A stretch of 64,000 nt of DNA from Pseudomonas rubra (GTDB taxonomy: Bacteria; Pseudomonadota; Gammaproteobacteria; Pseudomonadales; Pseudomonadaceae), in contig NZ_JAMDGZ010000001.1 in NCBI RefSeq assembly GCF_028656935.1, forward strand, positions 62,001-126,000, written 5' to 3'. Below are positions 40,455-53,689 of the stretch, in pieces. The position numbers were made by a program, and so were the translations under genes. A model generated the notes under the pieces. That model was not told the origin of the DNA. It was given only the letters and a program-made list of their open reading frames with translations, and did not search any database. Every line of letters begins with the position of its first letter. The stretch's first letter is position 1.

Positions 40455-40594
40455 TGCAGCTCGCCGGTCTGGCGGACGGGCACTACATATTGCTAGGCAG
40501 TGCCTGACGAAAAACAAGCACGCGTTGCCGAACATATCGATGGCTGCTGCGCATACACTGGGCAACTACTTCCCTTCGATCCGCGAGCCAGGCC

Positions 40595-41761
40595 ATGTCC
40601 GAGCGCAAAAACAGTTTTGCAACCCGCACCATCCATGCCGGCGAACAATCGGCCTTCGCCGATAACGCCATCTTCCCGGCCATCTACACCGCCAGCTCCT
40701 TCGCCAAACGCGGCTTGGATGACCATCCCGAATACGCCTACAGCCGGGTGAGCAACCCTACCCGGCACGCCTACGAAAGCTGCGTGGCAGCCCTTGAAGA
40801 GGGCTGTGGCGCCCTGGCCTGCGCCTCGGGCGTGGCGGCCACCGCCACGGTGCTTGAGCTGCTGCCCAAAGACTCCCACGTGGTAGTGATGAGCGGCGTC
40901 TATGGCGGTACCTTCCGCCTGCTGGAGGATTACCGCAGCCGTACTTCGGGGCTGACCACCAGCTACGTCGATCTGAACGACTTGCAGGCGGTGGCGGCGG
41001 CCATCCAGGAAAATACCCGGCTGATCTGGATCGAGTCGCCGACCAACCCCTTGCTGGAGCTGGTCGACATTCGCGCGCTGAGTGAGCTGGCGCGCCAGCG
41101 CGGCATTCTCACCTGCATCGACAACACCTTCTGCTCACCCTGGAATCAGCAGCCGATCACCCTGGGGGTGGATCTGGTCATGCATTCGGCGAGCAAGTAC
41201 ATCGGCGGCCATTCGGACCTCACCGGCGGCGTGGTGGTGGCGGCCAATCAGGAGTTGCTTGGGCGTTTGCGCAAGATCGGCATGGCAGTAGGGGCGATCC
41301 AGGGGCCATTTGACTGCTACTTGGCCCTGCGTGGCCTGAAGACTCTGGATGTGCGTATGGAGCGCCAGTGCGCCAACGCACTCAAGGTCGCAAGCTTCCT
41401 GGAGGGCCATCCGTTGGTGGAACAGGTCTACTATCCGGGGCTGCCGAGCCATCCGCAGCATGAGCTGTGCCAGCGGCAGATGCGCGCCGGCGGCGCGGTG
41501 GTGGCGATGAAGATCAAGGGTGATCGGGGCACTGTCAACCGGGTGGTCGAGCAACTGGAGATTTTCGTGCTTGCCGACTCGCTCGGTGGGGTGGAGAGCA
41601 TGATCAACCATTCCTACAGCATGTCGCACAACTCCCTGAGCCATGAGCAGAAGGCGGTCATGGGCATTGGCGAGAACCTGCTGCGCCTGTCGATCGGCAT
41701 CGAGGATCATCGCGACCTGATCGAAGACCTCGACAAGGCCCTGCGTTCAGCGGTGGCCTGA
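40595..41761 (+). CDS. Cys/Met-metabolism PLP enzyme (cystathionine gamma-synthase type)
   Basis: 388 residues of the MetB/MetC/MetZ family. The PLP lysine is Lys201 in MHSASKYIGGHSD, with the phosphate-binding region ACASGVAATATVLELLP and ESPTNPLLELVDI, EDNTF-like CIDNTFCSPWNQQP and the C-terminal GGVESMINHSYSMSH. Whether it is a cystathionine gamma-synthase, beta-lyase, gamma-lyase or sulfhydrylase cannot be fixed from these motifs. It is divergent from the NEL gene across 140 bp and has only a weak CGAG site before its ATG. Its own terminator lies just downstream. Confidence 0.85.
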   Translation: MSERKNSFATRTIHAGEQSAFADNAIFPAIYTASSFAKRGLDDHPEYAYSRVSNPTRHAYESCVAALEEGCGALACASGVAATATVLELLPKDSHVVVMSGVYGGTFRLLEDYRSRTSGLTTSYVDLNDLQAVAAAIQENTRLIWIESPTNPLLELVDIRALSELARQRGILTCIDNTFCSPWNQQPITLGVDLVMHSASKYIGGHSDLTGGVVVAANQELLGRLRKIGMAVGAIQGPFDCYLALRGLKTLDVRMERQCANALKVASFLEGHPLVEQVYYPGLPSHPQHELCQRQMRAGGAVVAMKIKGDRGTVNRVVEQLEIFVLADSLGGVESMINHSYSMSHNSLSHEQKAVMGIGENLLRLSIGIEDHRDLIEDLDKALRSAVA

Positions 41762-41783
41762 GCGCCAGCGGATCCCTGAAAAG

Positions 41784-41814
41784 CAGAAGCCCCGGTGCGT
41801 GGCCGGGGCTTCTG
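41784..41814. terminator. Bidirectional terminator between the PLP enzyme and idh
   Basis: CAGAAGCCCCGG and CCGGGGCTTCTG form a perfect 12-bp stem with a 7-base loop between two converging genes. Confidence 0.75.
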
Positions 41815-41833
41815 GGGTTACTTCAAGCGAACC

Positions 41834-44194
<2,361 letters not shown>

Positions 44195-44312
44195 TCAAAC
44201 GGCTGAACTGCGGTAGCAGCCCAGTCTGGTCGGGGCCGCAGGTCTGGTTTCAGACGTTTCGCCCCCAGTGACCCTTTGGTCACCGGGCGAGTATACCAAA
44301 GCCTTGGTCGTA

Positions 44313-44326
44313 TTGATCAAGATCAA
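44313..44326. promoter_or_regulatory. Perfect Anr/Fnr box between idh and icd
   Basis: TTGATCAAGATCAA matches TTGAT-N4-ATCAA at all ten specified positions. It is 254 bp before the idh start and 148 bp before icd, and its left half covers the -35 position of the candidate idh promoter, so activation or occlusion are both possible. Confidence 0.6.
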
Positions 44327-44344
44327 CAGGTCGTCGGGGCTTTT

Positions 44345-44361
44345 TTAGACCAAAGACGTAG
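44345..44361 (+). promoter_or_regulatory. 17-bp motif shared with the aceA upstream region
   Basis: TTAGACCAAAGACGTAG here and TTAGACCAAAGATGTAG before aceA (29260-29244) differ at one base. Both point toward the downstream isocitrate gene. The binding factor is unknown. Confidence 0.45.
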
Positions 44362-44473
44362 GTGTTGTTGCCTGTTTCCCGGCCATTTGCGCCCATGGTT
44401 CCCGTTGCTGTTCAACTGGGGTACGCTCAGGGGATCCAGATGACGAACCACACCAAAAAAAACGGAGTGCAGC

Positions 44474-45730
44474 ATGGGATACCAGAAAATCAAGGTTCCG
44501 GCAGTCGGCGACAAAATCACCGTCAATGCGGACCATTCTCTCAATGTTCCTGATAATCCGATCATCCCGTTCATCGAAGGCGACGGCATTGGCGTAGATG
44601 TAAGCCCCGTCATGATCAAAGTGGTTGATGCTGCTGTAGAGAAAGCCTATGGGGGCAAGCGCAAGATTTCCTGGATGGAAGTCTACGCCGGTGAGAAAGC
44701 CACCCAGGTCTACGACCAGGACACCTGGCTGCCCCAGGAAACCCTCGATGCGGTCAAGGACTACGTGGTCTCCATCAAGGGCCCGCTGACCACCCCGGTC
44801 GGTGGCGGTATCCGTTCGCTCAACGTTGCCCTGCGCCAGCAGCTGGACCTGTACGTCTGCCTGCGTCCGGTGGTGTGGTTCGAGGGTGTGCCAAGCCCGG
44901 TTAAAAAACCAGGTGATGTCGACATGGTGATCTTCCGTGAGAACTCCGAAGACATTTATGCCGGTATCGAGTGGAAGGCCGGCTCGCCCGAGGCGACCAA
45001 GGTCATCAAGTTCCTGAAAGAGGAAATGGGCGTCACCAAGATCCGTTTCGACCAGGATTGCGGCATCGGCATCAAGCCGGTCTCCAAGGAAGGCACTCAG
45101 CGCCTGGTGCGCAAGGCCCTGCAATATGTAGTGGATAACGACCGCAAGTCGCTGACCATTGTGCACAAGGGCAACATCATGAAGTTCACCGAAGGTGCCT
45201 TCAAGGATTGGGGCTACGAAGTGGCCAAGAACGAATTCGGCGCCGAACTGCTCGACGGCGGCCCGTGGATGAAGTTCAAGAACCCGAAAACCGGCCGTGA
45301 GGTCATCGTCAAGGACGCCATCGCCGACGCCATGCTCCAGCAGATCCTGCTGCGCCCGGCTGAATACGACGTGATCGCCACCCTCAACCTCAACGGTGAC
45401 TACCTGTCCGACGCCCTGGCGGCGGAAGTCGGTGGTATCGGCATTGCACCGGGCGCCAACCTGTCCGACACCGTGGCGATGTTCGAGGCCACCCATGGCA
45501 CTGCGCCGAAATACGCCGGCAAGGACCAGGTCAACCCGGGTTCGGTGATTCTCTCAGCCGAGATGATGCTGCGTCACCTGGGGTGGACCGAGGCGGCCGA
45601 CCTGATCATCAAGGGCACAAACGGCGCCATCGCCGCCAAGACCGTCACCTACGACTTCGAGCGCCTGATGGACGGCGCGACGCTGGTCAGCAGCTCCGGT
45701 TTCGGTAATGCGTTGATCAAACACATGTAA
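44474..45730 (+). CDS. icd: NADP-dependent isocitrate dehydrogenase (dimeric)
   Basis: 418 residues, close to E. coli Icd (416). The phosphorylatable active-site serine is Ser115 in [12 protein letters not shown], as in E. coli, where AceK phosphorylation there diverts isocitrate to the glyoxylate bypass. Other family features are [17 protein letters not shown], the Mg/substrate arginine region and NADP-site [17 protein letters not shown]. It is divergent from the monomeric idh and followed by a strong terminator. Confidence 0.97.
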   Translation: MGYQKIKVPAVGDKITVNADHSLNVPDNPIIPFIEGDGIGVDVSPVMIKVVDAAVEKAYGGKRKISWMEVYAGEKATQVYDQDTWLPQETLDAVKDYVVSIKGPLTTPVGGGIRSLNVALRQQLDLYVCLRPVVWFEGVPSPVKKPGDVDMVIFRENSEDIYAGIEWKAGSPEATKVIKFLKEEMGVTKIRFDQDCGIGIKPVSKEGTQRLVRKALQYVVDNDRKSLTIVHKGNIMKFTEGAFKDWGYEVAKNEFGAELLDGGPWMKFKNPKTGREVIVKDAIADAMLQQILLRPAEYDVIATLNLNGDYLSDALAAEVGGIGIAPGANLSDTVAMFEATHGTAPKYAGKDQVNPGSVILSAEMMLRHLGWTEAADLIIKGTNGAIAAKTVTYDFERLMDGATLVSSSGFGNALIKHM

Positions 45731-45740
45731 GTGGCACAAG

Positions 45741-45777
45741 AAAACCGGTCAGCCCTTGCGGGCTGGCCGGTTTTTTT
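45741..45777 (+). terminator. Rho-independent terminator of icd
   Basis: AAAACCGGTCAGCCC and GGGCTGGCCGGTTTTTTT form a long GC-rich stem with a 4-base loop and a T7 run, 11 bp after the icd stop; the A-run on the other side may serve cspD. Confidence 0.9.
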
Positions 45778-45791
45778 GTCTGTGGAATGGG

Positions 45792-46046
45792 TCAGGCGTC
45801 AGCCTTTTCCGCGTTGGGGATGGGGGAGGCGGTGGTTTGCGCGGTGAAGTTCGATATATTCACCGCATGCAAGCCTTTGGGGCCCTGGATGATCTCGAAG
45901 TTGACGGGTTGCCCGGCTTTCAGGGTTTTATAGCCGTCCATCTGGATCGCCGAATAGTGCGCGAACAGATCGTCCGTTTTCCCGTCTTCATTAATGAAGC
46001 CATAGCCCTTGGCGTTGTTGAACCACTTGACTTTACCGCTTGCCAT
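45792..46046 (-). CDS. cspD: Cold-shock-like protein CspD
   Basis: 84 residues. ATG 46046 is preferred (AGAGG nine bases upstream); two earlier in-frame ATGs have poor spacing. It is a cold-shock domain with the RNA-binding motifs [14 protein letters not shown] (RNP1) and [10 protein letters not shown] (RNP2), followed by [10 protein letters not shown] and a short unstructured tail. CspD binds single-stranded DNA and inhibits replication in E. coli stationary phase. The cspD-clpS-clpA arrangement, divergent as here, is conserved across gamma-proteobacteria. Confidence 0.93.
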   Translation of the reverse strand: MASGKVKWFNNAKGYGFINEDGKTDDLFAHYSAIQMDGYKTLKAGQPVNFEIIQGPKGLHAVNISNFTAQTTASPIPNAEKADA

Positions 46047-46272
46047 CCTCATATCCCTCTGCAAAGGACTCCATCACTGGAGTATCATCCACTCCATCCG
46101 CATATGAACCTGCGAAAATTCTGGTTGACTGCGCGGATCTTTATCGACCACGGTGGGTTCTTATTGGTTGTAACACCGTTTTGCCGATAGTCAAGGTGAG
46201 GCGACGGCTGTCCCCGCGTCGTCTGTGCGGTCAACCTATAAACCAACCTGTCGAAATGATGAAATTCTTTCC

Positions 46273-46635
46273 ATGCATGCACATAGCCAGATTCGACTAA
46301 CATTCAATCAGGATCGCCCGCAATCGCATGAGGACGATGGTTCTGGCCTGGCGGTACAGGAGGCCAAACCGGCCCTGCAGGCACCACCGATGTACAAGGT
46401 GGTTTTGTTTAATGATGACTACACACCGATGGATTTCGTCGTCGAAGTGCTCGAGGTGTTTTTTAACCTGAATCGCGAGCTGGCGACCAAGGTCATGCTG
46501 GCCGTCCATACAGAAGGACGGGCAGTGTGCGGATTGTTTACCCGTGACATCGCCGAGACCAAGGCCATGCAGGTCAACCAATACGCAAGGGAAAGCCAGC
46601 ATCCGCTACTCTGTGAAATCGAGAAGGACGGTTAA
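46273..46635 (+). CDS. clpS: ClpS, adaptor for the ClpAP protease
   Basis: 120 residues from ATG 46273. After a flexible N-terminal arm (about 1-38) comes the ClpS fold: [20 protein letters not shown] with the N-degron pocket residues, [20 protein letters not shown] and [12 protein letters not shown]. ClpS carries proteins with N-terminal Leu, Phe, Trp or Tyr to ClpA. The transferases Bpt and Aat, which create such N-termini, are encoded within 5 kb. Thirty bases separate it from clpA. Confidence 0.96.
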   Translation: MHAHSQIRLTFNQDRPQSHEDDGSGLAVQEAKPALQAPPMYKVVLFNDDYTPMDFVVEVLEVFFNLNRELATKVMLAVHTEGRAVCGLFTRDIAETKAMQVNQYARESQHPLLCEIEKDG

Positions 46636-46665
46636 TCGCCGGCCACTTGGGTATGAGGTGAAGCT

Positions 46666-48936
46666 ATGTTAAACCGCGAGCTCGAAGTCACCCTCAATCT
46701 GGCCTTCAAGGAGGCACGCTCGAAGCGTCATGAGTTCATGACCGTCGAGCACCTGCTGCTGGCACTATTGGATAATGAGGCCGCCGCGACCGTTTTGCGT
46801 GCCTGCGGCGCGAACCTCGACAAACTCAAACACGACCTGCAGGAGTTTATCGACTCCACCACGCCGTTGATCCCCGTCCATGACGAGGACCGTGAAACCC
46901 AGCCAACCCTGGGCTTCCAGCGGGTGTTGCAGCGCGCAGTCTTTCATGTCCAGAGCTCGGGCAAGCGTGAAGTTACCGGCGCCAATGTGCTGGTAGCGAT
47001 TTTCAGCGAACAGGAAAGCCAGGCCGTGTTCCTGCTTAAACAGCAGAGCGTGGCCCGCATCGACGTGGTCAATTACATCGCCCATGGTATCTCCAAGGTG
47101 CCTGGCCATGGTGAGCACTCCGAAGGCGAGCAGGATATGCAGGACGAGGAAGGCGGCGAAACCTCTTCCTCGGGCAACCCCCTGGATGCCTATGCCAGCA
47201 ATCTTAACGAGCAGGCGCGGCAAGGGCGCATCGACCCACTGGTCGGTCGTGAGCTCGAAGTCGAGCGCGTGGCGCAGATTCTCGCCCGTCGACGCAAGAA
47301 CAACCCGCTGCTGGTCGGTGAGGCCGGTGTCGGTAAAACCGCTATCGCCGAAGGCCTGGCCAAACGCATCGTCGACGGCCAGGTGCCGGATTTGCTGGCG
47401 CAAAGCGTGGTCTACTCGCTGGATCTGGGCGCCTTGCTGGCCGGTACCAAGTACCGCGGCGATTTCGAGAAGCGCTTCAAGGCGCTGCTTGGCGAGCTGC
47501 GCAAACGCCCGCAGGCGATCCTGTTCATCGACGAGATCCACACCATCATTGGTGCCGGTGCGGCCTCCGGCGGGGTCATGGATGCCTCCAATCTGCTCAA
47601 GCCGCTGCTGTCGTCGGGTGATATTCGTTGCATCGGCTCGACCACCTTCCAGGAGTTTCGTGGCATCTTCGAGAAAGACCGGGCCCTGGCGCGGCGTTTC
47701 CAGAAAGTCGATGTCAGCGAGCCGTCGGTGGAAGACACCGTGGGCATCCTGCGCGGGCTCAAGGGCCGTTTCGAGAGCCATCACAACATCGAGTACAGCG
47801 ATGAGGCCCTGCGCGCTGCCGCTGAACTTGCCGCGCGCTACATCAACGACCGGCACATGCCCGACAAGGCCATCGATGTGATCGACGAGGCGGGCGCCTA
47901 CCAGCGCCTGCAACCGGAGGCGATGCGCGTGAAGCGCATCGACGTGCCGCAAGTCGAGGACATCGTCGCCAAGATCGCGCGAATTCCGCCAAAACACGTC
48001 ACCAGTTCCGACAAGGAGCTGCTGCGTAACCTGGAACGCGACCTCAAGCTCACGGTGTTCGGCCAGGATGCGGCGATCGATTCGCTGGCCACCGCCATCA
48101 AGCTGTCCCGTGCCGGCCTCAAGGCGCCGGACAAACCGGTGGGTTCGTTCCTGTTTGCCGGCCCTACTGGTGTCGGCAAGACCGAAGCGGCGCGGCAGTT
48201 GGCCAAGGCCCTGGGTGTTGAGCTGGTACGTTTCGACATGTCCGAGTACATGGAGCGGCATACCGTTTCGCGGCTGATCGGCGCGCCTCCGGGCTATGTC
48301 GGTTTCGACCAGGGCGGCTTGCTCACCGAGGCCATCACCAAACAGCCACACTGCGTGTTGCTGCTCGATGAAATCGAGAAGGCCCACCCGGAAGTCTTCA
48401 ACCTGCTGTTGCAGGTGATGGACCACGGCACCCTGACCGATAACAACGGGCGCAAGGCGGACTTCCGTAACGTCATCGTCATCATGACTACCAATGCCGG
48501 TGCTGAAACTGCTGCGCGGGCCTCTATCGGCTTTACCCATCAGGATCACTCCTCCGACGCCATGGAAGTGATCAAGAAGAGCTTCACGCCGGAGTTCCGC
48601 AACCGCCTGGACACCATCATCCAGTTTGGCCGCCTCAGCCACGAGACGATCAAGAGCGTGGTGGACAAGTTCCTCATCGAACTGCAGGCGCAGCTGGAAG
48701 ACAAGCGCGTGTTGCTTGAGGTGAGCGATGCGGCGCGCGGCTGGCTGGCGGCCGGTGGCTACGATGCGCAGATGGGCGCACGGCCGATGGCGCGGTTGAT
48801 TCAGGACAAGATCAAGCGGCCTCTGGCCGAAGAGATCCTGTTCGGAGAGTTGGCCGAGCATGGCGGCGTGGTGCACATCGACATGCGCGATGGCGAACTG
48901 GTGTTCGACTTCGAGACCACGGCCGAGATGGCGTAA
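46666..48936 (+). CDS. clpA: ClpA, AAA+ unfoldase of ClpAP
   Basis: 756 residues (E. coli 758). An N-terminal ClpS-binding domain (about 1-140) is followed by two AAA+ modules: Walker A GEAGVGKT at 218-225 with [10 protein letters not shown], and GPTGVGKT at 499-506 with [13 protein letters not shown]. The IGL-type loop that docks ClpP fits the second module. Co-transcribed with clpS, it unfolds substrates for ClpP. The gene ends before a REP pair and a strong bidirectional terminator. Confidence 0.97.
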   Translation: MLNRELEVTLNLAFKEARSKRHEFMTVEHLLLALLDNEAAATVLRACGANLDKLKHDLQEFIDSTTPLIPVHDEDRETQPTLGFQRVLQRAVFHVQSSGKREVTGANVLVAIFSEQESQAVFLLKQQSVARIDVVNYIAHGISKVPGHGEHSEGEQDMQDEEGGETSSSGNPLDAYASNLNEQARQGRIDPLVGRELEVERVAQILARRRKNNPLLVGEAGVGKTAIAEGLAKRIVDGQVPDLLAQSVVYSLDLGALLAGTKYRGDFEKRFKALLGELRKRPQAILFIDEIHTIIGAGAASGGVMDASNLLKPLLSSGDIRCIGSTTFQEFRGIFEKDRALARRFQKVDVSEPSVEDTVGILRGLKGRFESHHNIEYSDEALRAAAELAARYINDRHMPDKAIDVIDEAGAYQRLQPEAMRVKRIDVPQVEDIVAKIARIPPKHVTSSDKELLRNLERDLKLTVFGQDAAIDSLATAIKLSRAGLKAPDKPVGSFLFAGPTGVGKTEAARQLAKALGVELVRFDMSEYMERHTVSRLIGAPPGYVGFDQGGLLTEAITKQPHCVLLLDEIEKAHPEVFNLLLQVMDHGTLTDNNGRKADFRNVIVIMTTNAGAETAARASIGFTHQDHSSDAMEVIKKSFTPEFRNRLDTIIQFGRLSHETIKSVVDKFLIELQAQLEDKRVLLEVSDAARGWLAAGGYDAQMGARPMARLIQDKIKRPLAEEILFGELAEHGGVVHIDMRDGELVFDFETTAEMA

Positions 48937-48962
48937 AGCAGGCCGGGGCTGCTATGCAGCCC

Positions 48963-49017
48963 ATCGCTGGCAAGCCAGCTCCCACACAGTCCCCGTGGGA
49001 GCTGGCTTGCCAGCGAT
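48963..49017. repeat. REP pair, TCGCTGGCAAGCCAGC family
   Basis: ATCGCTGGCAAGCCAGCTCC and its inverse GGAGCTGGCTTGCCAGCGAT flank a 7-base spacer. It is the same family as the copy at 33375 and lies between clpA and the clpA/infA terminator. Confidence 0.85.
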
Positions 49018-49028
49018 GCTTTTCAAGG

Positions 49029-49071
49029 ACCAACAAAAACGCCCGGCAGTTAGCCGGGCGTTTTTGTTGGT
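49029..49071. terminator. Strong bidirectional terminator between clpA and infA
   Basis: Nineteen perfect base pairs (ACCAACAAAAACGCCCGGC and its complement) around a 5-base loop AGTTA, with an A-run in one arm and a T-run in the other, so that it works in both directions. Confidence 0.92.
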
Positions 49072-49076
49072 GTCGC

Positions 49077-49295
49077 TTAGCGGGCGCGGTAGGTAATGCG
49101 CCCTTTGCTCAGGTCGTAAGGCGTCAGTTCGACGCGGACCTTGTCACCGGTCAGGATACGAATGTAGTTCTTGCGCATCTTTCCGGAGATGTGCGCGGTA
49201 ACGACGTGCCCATTTTCCAACTCCACACGGAACATGGTGTTGGGCAGGGTGTCGACGACAGTGCCTTCCATTTCGAAGCTGTCTTCTTTCGACAT
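49077..49295 (-). CDS. infA: Translation initiation factor IF-1
   Basis: 72 residues, the universal length; start [20 protein letters not shown] at 49295. It is an S1-type OB fold that fills the ribosomal A site with IF-3 and IF-2. The gene lies next to clpA and the N-end-rule transferases, a conserved order. Confidence 0.97.
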
Positions 49296-49399
49296 GCAGT
49301 AAAGCCCTCGGTGTCCAGTTAATGGCCCGGTGCACAACTGCGCCAGGCAAAAAAAGTGGCGTGCATTGTGCCCGAAAAATGGACCTCAAGCCAATGATT

Positions 49400-50107
49400 T
49401 CAGTTCAACGTCACCCAGCGTTGGTTGATCAGCAGCTCGATGGGGCGGTACTGGGTCTTGTAGTTCATCTTTTTGCAGTTTTTGATCCAGTAGCCAAGGT
49501 AGACCGCGTCCAGCTCCAGGCGCAGGGCTTCGGTAATCTGCCAGAGGATTGCGAAGCGGCCGAGGCTGCGCCGTTCTTCGTCCGGCTCGTAGAAGGTGTA
49601 GACCGCCGACAGGCCGTTGGGCAGCAGGTCGGTGACCGCCACCGCGAGCAGGCGGCCGTCCAGGCGGAACTCGTAGAAGCGCGAAAAGGGCAGGTCGCGG
49701 ACCAGGAACGTGGAAAACTGGTCACGGCTGGGCGGATACATATCACCGTCGGCATGGCGTTGCTCGATATAGCGCCGGTACAGCTCGAAGTACTCTTCTT
49801 TGAATGCCGGGCGGGCAGCACTGACCGTCAGGTCGGCGTTACGCTTAATAATGCGCTTTTGCTGGCGGTTGGGCAGAAAGCGCGCGGCCGGAATTCGCGC
49901 CGGCACGCAGGCATTGCAGTTCTGGCAGTGCGGGCGATACAGGTGGTCGCCACTGCGCCGGAAACCCATTTCCGACAGGTCTGCGTAGACATTGACATCC
50001 ATCGGCTGGCTCGGATCGAGAAACAGCGTGGTGGCTTGCTCGTCAGGCAGGTAGCTGCAGGAATGGGGTTGAGTGGCATAAAACTTCAACCGCGCCAACT
50101 CTGTCAT
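49400..50107 (-). CDS. bpt: Aspartate/glutamate leucyltransferase (Bpt)
   Basis: 235 residues. ATG 50107 is preferred over the in-frame TTG six bases earlier since GAGGGG then has a 6-base spacing. It transfers leucine from Leu-tRNA to N-terminal Asp or Glu, making a ClpS degron. The ATE family cysteines are present in [12 protein letters not shown] and [14 protein letters not shown], as is the C-terminal [20 protein letters not shown]. It lies between infA and aat on the minus strand. Confidence 0.95.
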   Translation of the reverse strand: MTELARLKFYATQPHSCSYLPDEQATTLFLDPSQPMDVNVYADLSEMGFRRSGDHLYRPHCQNCNACVPARIPAARFLPNRQQKRIIKRNADLTVSAARPAFKEEYFELYRRYIEQRHADGDMYPPSRDQFSTFLVRDLPFSRFYEFRLDGRLLAVAVTDLLPNGLSAVYTFYEPDEERRSLGRFAILWQITEALRLELDAVYLGYWIKNCKKMNYKTQYRPIELLINQRWVTLN

Positions 50108-50164
50108 GATCAACCCCTCGGGAGGTGCTTTAGTTTTAAGTGTATGCCAGCTGGAAAAACTCGC

Positions 50165-50845
50165 CTAGCAAACCCAACTGGCGCTGTTGGGCTGATCGAG
50201 GTAGCGCTGCAGGTAGTCGGCAAAGGTGGCCCGGCTTATAGCTCGGGCGCCGAGGCTGTGCAGGTGGTCGGTCGGCATCTGGCAATCAATCAGGACAAAG
50301 CCCGCCTGTCGCAGGTGTTCGACCAGGGTTACGAAACCAACCTTGGAGGCATTGTCGGCACGGCTGAACATCGACTCGCCAAAGAACAACCGGCCCATGG
50401 CCAGGCCGTACAGACCGCCCACCAGCTCGCCGCCCTGGCGCACCTCGACCGAATGGGCAAAGCCCTGCTGGTGCAGGGTGAGGTAGGCCGCTTGCATGCT
50501 GTCGGTAATCCAGGTGCCATCGGCGTAGTCGCGGGGTGCGGCGCAGGCCTGGATGACGGCGGCGAAGTCCTGATCGAAACTGACCTGGTAGTGACCTTGG
50601 CGGATGAATTTGCGCAGCGAACGCGACACGTGCAATTCGTCGGGAAACATCACCGTGCGTGGGTCGGGCGACCACCAGAGAATCGGCTGACCGTCCTGGT
50701 ACCAGGGGAAGCAGCCATGACGATAGGCCTGTACCAGGCGCTCGGCGCTCAGGTCGCCACCGGCGGCGAGCAGGCCGTTGGGATCGCGCAGGGCTTTGTC
50801 CAGCGGTGGGAAGGTCAGGGAGTCGCGGCTCAGCCAGGTCAGCAT
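50165..50845 (-). CDS. aat: Leucyl/phenylalanyl-tRNA-protein transferase
   Basis: 226 residues starting [19 protein letters not shown] at 50845. It adds Leu or Phe from aminoacyl-tRNA to N-terminal Lys or Arg, feeding the ClpS-ClpAP N-end rule. Typical stretches are [40 protein letters not shown] and [18 protein letters not shown]. Its 57-bp distance from bpt suggests cotranscription. Confidence 0.96.
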   Translation of the reverse strand: MLTWLSRDSLTFPPLDKALRDPNGLLAAGGDLSAERLVQAYRHGCFPWYQDGQPILWWSPDPRTVMFPDELHVSRSLRKFIRQGHYQVSFDQDFAAVIQACAAPRDYADGTWITDSMQAAYLTLHQQGFAHSVEVRQGGELVGGLYGLAMGRLFFGESMFSRADNASKVGFVTLVEHLRQAGFVLIDCQMPTDHLHSLGARAISRATFADYLQRYLDQPNSASWVC

Positions 50846-50910
50846 CGTGGTCCAATGGGAGAGGAGGGGAGGGCGCCCAGCATTGCTCGAAAGCTCACCG
50901 CTGGGCAAGT

Positions 50911-50975
50911 GGGAGCGGGCTTGCCCCGCGATGCGGTGTGCCTGGCAACCTGCAATCGCGGGGCAAGCCCGCTCC
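50911..50975. repeat. REP pair, GCGGGGCAAGCCCG family
   Basis: GGGAGCGGGCTTGCCCCGCG at 50911 faces CGCGGGGCAAGCCCGCTCC ending at 50975. It lies in the divergent aat/ftsK gap, where REP pairs are less usual than between converging genes. Confidence 0.85.
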
Positions 50976-51214
50976 TACAGGCAACTTGCGGGGGCCTTTG
51001 TTGTCACACTTGTACAAAAACAGCGCATAAGCCTTTGTCACAAAAGAAAATGCGTGCTCAAATTGCTGTATAGGAAATTGGCCCCCGTTTACGCTGCCTT
51101 CTGGCGTACCGTCATAGCGGTAGGCGGGCAGTAATGTTAAAAGTAGTGGTTTGTTGACTGTTCAGTTGGGTCAATCACTGTTGGACGCGCAACGAGCGCA
51201 GGAATAGACGCGTT
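50976..51214. promoter_or_regulatory. Probable ftsK promoter region
   Basis: This AT-richer stretch (TTGTACAAAAACAGCGCATA, then TTGTCACAAAAGAAAATGCG) follows the REP pair and leads into ftsK. No gene is seen. No clean promoter could be fixed by eye. Confidence 0.4.
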
Positions 51215-53626
51215 TTGAAGAAATCCACCGCAACACCCAGTCCCTTGCCCGTGCCGCTCTGGCGTCAGCAGCTGCACTATCGGCTCAAGGAAGGTGCACT
51301 GATCGCCGTGGGCGCGCTGTGCCTGTACCTGTGGATGGCCTTGCTGACCTATGATCAGGCCGACCCGGGGTTCAGCCACACCAGCAACGTCGAGCAAGTG
51401 CAGAACGCCGCTGGCCGTGCCGGTGCCTACTTCGCCGACATCCTGTTCATGGTCTTGGGCTACTTCGCCTATATCTTCCCGTTGCTGCTGGCGATCAAGA
51501 CCTGGCAGATCTTCCGCGAACGCCATCAGCCGTGGCAGTGGAGCGGCTGGCTGTTCTCCTGGCGCCTGATTGGCCTGGTATTCCTGGTGCTGTCGGGCGC
51601 GGCGCTGGCGCATATCCATTTCCATTCCGCTGCCAGCCTGCCGGCATCGGCCGGTGGCGCACTGGGTGAAAGCCTCGGCGACCTGGCCAAGAACGCCCTG
51701 AACGTGCAGGGCAGCACCCTGATGTTCATCTCTCTGTTCCTGTTTGGTCTGACCGTGTTCACCGACCTGTCGTGGTTCAAGGTCATGGACATCACCGGCA
51801 AGATTACCCTCGACCTGTTCGAACTGTTCCAGGGCGCCGCCAACCGCTGGTGGGAGGCGCGCAACGAGCGCAAGCGCCTGGTGGCGCAGTTGCGTGAGGT
51901 CGATGACCAGGTTCACGACGTGGTCGCCCCGGTAGCGCCGGATCGTCGCGAACAGGCCAAGGCCAAGGAGCGCATCATCGAGCGCGACCAGGCCCTGAGC
52001 AAACATGTGGCCGAACGCGTCCAGCAGCCGGCGCCGGTGATCATGCCTGCCCCGGTCAAGGCGCCGGAACCGAGCAAGCGCGTGCAGAAGGAAAAACAGA
52101 CGCCGCTGTTCGTTGACAGCGCCATCGAAGGCACCTTGCCGCCGATCTCGATCCTTGATCCTGCCGAGAAGAAGCAGGTCAACTATTCGCCAGAATCCCT
52201 GGCCGGTGTCGGTCACCTGCTGGAAATCAAGCTCAAGGAGTTCGGCGTCGAAGTCTCGGTGGACTCGATCCACCCGGGCCCGGTGATCACCCGTTATGAA
52301 ATCCAGCCGGCCGCTGGCGTGAAAGTCAGCCGCATCTCCAACCTGGCCAAGGACCTCGCCCGCTCGCTGGCGGTGACCAGCGTGCGGGTGGTTGAAGTGA
52401 TCCCCGGCAAGACCACCGTCGGTATCGAGATTCCCAACGAAGACCGGCAGATCGTGCGTTTCTCCGAGGTGCTGTCGTCGCCGCAATACGATGAAGCCAA
52501 GTCGCCGGTGACCATGGCCCTGGGTCATGACATTGGCGGCAAGCCGGTCATCACCGACCTTGCGAAGATGCCGCACCTGCTGGTGGCCGGTACCACCGGT
52601 TCCGGTAAGTCGGTGGGCGTCAACGCGATGATCCTGTCGATCCTGTTCAAGTCCGGCCCTGAAGACGCCAAGCTGATCATGATCGACCCGAAAATGCTCG
52701 AGCTGTCGATCTACGAAGGCATTCCGCACCTGCTCTGCCCGGTGGTCACCGACATGAAGGACGCCGCCAACGCCCTGCGCTGGAGCGTGGCCGAGATGGA
52801 GCGGCGCTATAAACTGATGGCGGCCATGGGCGTGCGTAACCTGGCCGGCTTCAACCGCAAGGTCAAGGACGCCGAGGAAGCCGGCGAGCCGATCTATGAC
52901 CCGATGTTCAAGCGCGAAAGCATGGATGACGTGCCGCCGCTGCTGAAAACCCTGCCAACCATCGTGGTGGTGGTCGACGAATTCGCCGACATGATGATGA
53001 TCGTCGGCAAGAAGGTCGAAGAGCTGATCGCCCGCATCGCGCAGAAGGCCCGTGCTGCCGGTATCCACCTGATTCTTGCGACCCAGCGGCCGTCGGTGGA
53101 CGTGATCACCGGCCTGATCAAGGCCAACATCCCGACGCGGATGGCCTTCCAGGTCTCGAGCAAGATCGACTCGCGAACCATCATCGACCAGGGCGGCGCC
53201 GAACAGTTGCTTGGTCACGGTGACATGCTCTACATGCCGCCGGGTACCAGCCTGCCGATTCGCGTGCATGGTGCTTTTGTTTCCGACGAGGAAGTCCATC
53301 GCGTGGTCGAGGCCTGGAAGCTACGTGGTGCGCCGGACTACAACGACGACATCCTCAGTGGCGTCGAAGAGGCTGGCAGCGGCTTTGACGGCGGCAGTGG
53401 CGGCGGGGACGGCGACGATGCCGAAACCGACGCGCTGTACGACGAAGCCGTACAATTCGTGCTGGAAAGCCGTCGTGCCTCCATCTCCGCCGTGCAGCGC
53501 AAGCTGAAGATCGGCTACAACCGCGCCGCGCGGATGATCGAGGCGATGGAAATGGCCGGTGTGGTCACCGCCATGAACACCAACGGTTCACGCGAAGTGC
53601 TTGCTCCTGGGCCGTCCCGCGACTAA
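51215..53626 (+). CDS. ftsK: DNA translocase FtsK
   Basis: 803 residues from a TTG start ([20 protein letters not shown]), with AGGA 11 bases upstream. Four N-terminal membrane helices (about 27-190) anchor it at the septum; a short linker leads to the motor, with Walker A GTTGSGKS at 459-466 and Walker [14 protein letters not shown]. The C-terminal gamma winged helix (about 740-803, [20 protein letters not shown]) reads KOPS and activates XerCD at dif. The linker is short, as in other pseudomonads. In P. aeruginosa a thioredoxin reductase gene lies before ftsK; it is absent here. Confidence 0.96.
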   Translation: MKKSTATPSPLPVPLWRQQLHYRLKEGALIAVGALCLYLWMALLTYDQADPGFSHTSNVEQVQNAAGRAGAYFADILFMVLGYFAYIFPLLLAIKTWQIFRERHQPWQWSGWLFSWRLIGLVFLVLSGAALAHIHFHSAASLPASAGGALGESLGDLAKNALNVQGSTLMFISLFLFGLTVFTDLSWFKVMDITGKITLDLFELFQGAANRWWEARNERKRLVAQLREVDDQVHDVVAPVAPDRREQAKAKERIIERDQALSKHVAERVQQPAPVIMPAPVKAPEPSKRVQKEKQTPLFVDSAIEGTLPPISILDPAEKKQVNYSPESLAGVGHLLEIKLKEFGVEVSVDSIHPGPVITRYEIQPAAGVKVSRISNLAKDLARSLAVTSVRVVEVIPGKTTVGIEIPNEDRQIVRFSEVLSSPQYDEAKSPVTMALGHDIGGKPVITDLAKMPHLLVAGTTGSGKSVGVNAMILSILFKSGPEDAKLIMIDPKMLELSIYEGIPHLLCPVVTDMKDAANALRWSVAEMERRYKLMAAMGVRNLAGFNRKVKDAEEAGEPIYDPMFKRESMDDVPPLLKTLPTIVVVVDEFADMMMIVGKKVEELIARIAQKARAAGIHLILATQRPSVDVITGLIKANIPTRMAFQVSSKIDSRTIIDQGGAEQLLGHGDMLYMPPGTSLPIRVHGAFVSDEEVHRVVEAWKLRGAPDYNDDILSGVEEAGSGFDGGSGGGDGDDAETDALYDEAVQFVLESRRASISAVQRKLKIGYNRAARMIEAMEMAGVVTAMNTNGSREVLAPGPSRD

Positions 53627-53689
53627 TGACTCAACCTGCTGGCGGCCAGTGACGGCCGCCGGCCCCTTCATACTGCAACGAGGATTTCC

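Noticed and set aside
51137..53299. A 720-residue open frame opposite ftsK
   Set aside because: His/Arg/Gln-rich antisense shadow of ftsK.
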